Of a stretch of DNA of 64,000 nt, positions 62,901 through 64,000 are shown piece by piece. Origin of the DNA: Burhinus oedicnemus (Eukaryota; Chordata; Aves; Charadriiformes; Burhinidae); NCBI GenBank assembly GCA_008921705.1, contig VFFE01006624.1, positions 453,814-517,813 of the forward strand. The letters are read 5' to 3'. Under the pieces are notes generated by a model that was given only the letters and a program-made list of their open reading frames with translations, was not told where the DNA came from and searched no databases. The position numbers and the translations under genes were made by a program. Positions within the stretch are counted from its first letter, which is position 1. Each line of letters begins with the position of its first letter.

Positions 62901-64000
62901 AATAAAATTCCACACTATCTCTGCTCAGTCAGCGTGGTCCCTCACTAAATGTCAGACCAGATAGGCAAATAATTTGACAGTATTTCTGGACACAGGAGCT
63001 GTCCTAGAAAAAGATTCAATTGTGTCCTTAGGGAGAGCTCCGTGACAGATAGTGGAGAGGAAATCATCAAACTCCTATACCATACCTGGGCAAGGAATCC
63101 TCAGAGAAAGAAAATACACATCTTTTTCTGCTGCTGGTGAGCTCACCTCATGAGGCAGCAAGATTTATGATAGCCCTTGATCTTTTTATCTTCACTGGTA
63201 GTTTGCAGATCCTTTAATTATGCACAAGTAACAGATTTTTTTTTGCGAGGTCTGTGAGCTGCAGGGCTGGCTAATGGAAGCTGTTAGCCTCAGTTTTTGT
63301 GAACCCTTTTGAAAGCAATTTCAAAGTTAGGTGAATAGCTCAGAAACACCCATTAGGTATGCAGGTGTGACAGCCACTAGTTCATACCCTGAACTGTCAT
63401 TTGCTGTTTTTCTCTGGAAAGAAAGGTCTTTCCCATATTCCAGGGCTGTTTTGCCCAGGCAGGGGGGGCTGCTAGTTTTCTTTATGTGAGCTTGCATTTT
63501 CTGGTGGGGTGAAGGAGTGATGGGTATTGCATAAAGATTATTTCAGGGAAGATCCTGTACTAAAACCTTCTTGTAGGAGACAACCTTTGCATGTATTATT
63601 AACCCTTATGTTGTATGTAGCAGAATACAGAAAAAGGTTGAGTCATTCATCACTTTAGAAATTTTTGCAAATAGCCATTTCTGCCATGTTAAAGCATCTT
63701 GAATTTACGTGTCAGGAATCTCCATCATCCACTCTTCCTTTCGATTCATTAAGAAAGTTGAGCAAAAATAGGGAGGACAGCAGAAAGATTTTAAAAATAA
63801 TCTGGGAGGGAGGTGTTGTAGAAACACAGATAAGCAATAAGGTTAAATCTGATTTAGAAAAACAGTTGTCAGATAAATATCAGCCAAAATCTAATAAGCA
63901 AATTGAAGAGAAATACTTAGAAAGCAATTACGTTCAGCAAGAGAAATGAAAACCAAAGACATTAGTTTTCAAAGCAGTCCGAAGTTTTCCAGTCCTTGCC

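Larger units (their letters stand above)
58741..64000. other. Non-coding DNA with a GC-rich patch
   Basis: A ten-base C run lies at 58843-58852. A 19-base T run lies at 59981-59999 and a 14-base A run at 61508-61521. A GC-rich patch at about 60090-60420 gives several overlapping short frames on both strands; none is recognised. GT-rich sequence lies at about 61000-61065. The open stretch at 63665-63949 is lysine/serine-rich and resembles no family I know. No mobile element identified. Confidence 0.55.

Overview
The window reads as vertebrate nuclear DNA, almost certainly from a bird. Its repeats are mostly CR1 LINE fragments, two of which keep the typical avian CR1 3' end with its ATCATAGA-type octamer tail. 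Older decayed CR1 pieces and a few MIR-like SINE relics lie among them. Long ORFs are lacking, base composition is AT-leaning, and short microsatellites and poly-A/T runs are scattered throughout. Nothing is bacterial, phage-like or organellar.

I could not identify a single confirmed protein-coding gene, rRNA, tRNA, snRNA or CRISPR array. The window is best read as an intergenic stretch or the inside of a very large intron. Short ORFs occur everywhere, but most are chance openings, CR1 reverse-transcriptase remnants, or ORFs in GC-richer patches where stop codons are rare.

Layout: 1-2.1 kb is unique DNA. 2.1-2.97 kb is an old CR1 fragment on the minus strand that still shows the FADD reverse-transcriptase box. 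3-11.2 kb is unique except for a short CR1-type 3' tail near 10.35 kb. 11.24-12.33 kb holds two abutting minus-strand CR1 copies. 16.0-16.4 kb holds a plus-strand CR1 3' end. A (TTCCC)n tract lies at 21.36 kb. MIR-like SINEs lie near 26.0, 30.9 and 58.4 kb. A perfect 35-bp inverted repeat with a 253-bp spacer lies at 36.55-36.88 kb. Another old minus-strand CR1 fragment, running from endonuclease end into reverse transcriptase, lies at 57.27-58.14 kb, with a separate CR1-type tail at 56.85-56.96 kb.

Five plus-strand segments have plausible splice signals and an open frame (22.445-22.658, 25.303-25.409, 52.936-53.054, 56.421-56.502 and 58.930-58.964 kb). They are the only hints of transcription. 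The first is the best: it is CpG-rich in an AT-rich setting, 71 codons open, and ends at a consensus GTAAGT donor. I recognise none of them by family, and they may be lncRNA exons or chance. No new biological system is evident. The most distinctive non-repeat structure is the 35-bp inverted repeat, which looks like a template-switch or inverted-duplication scar.
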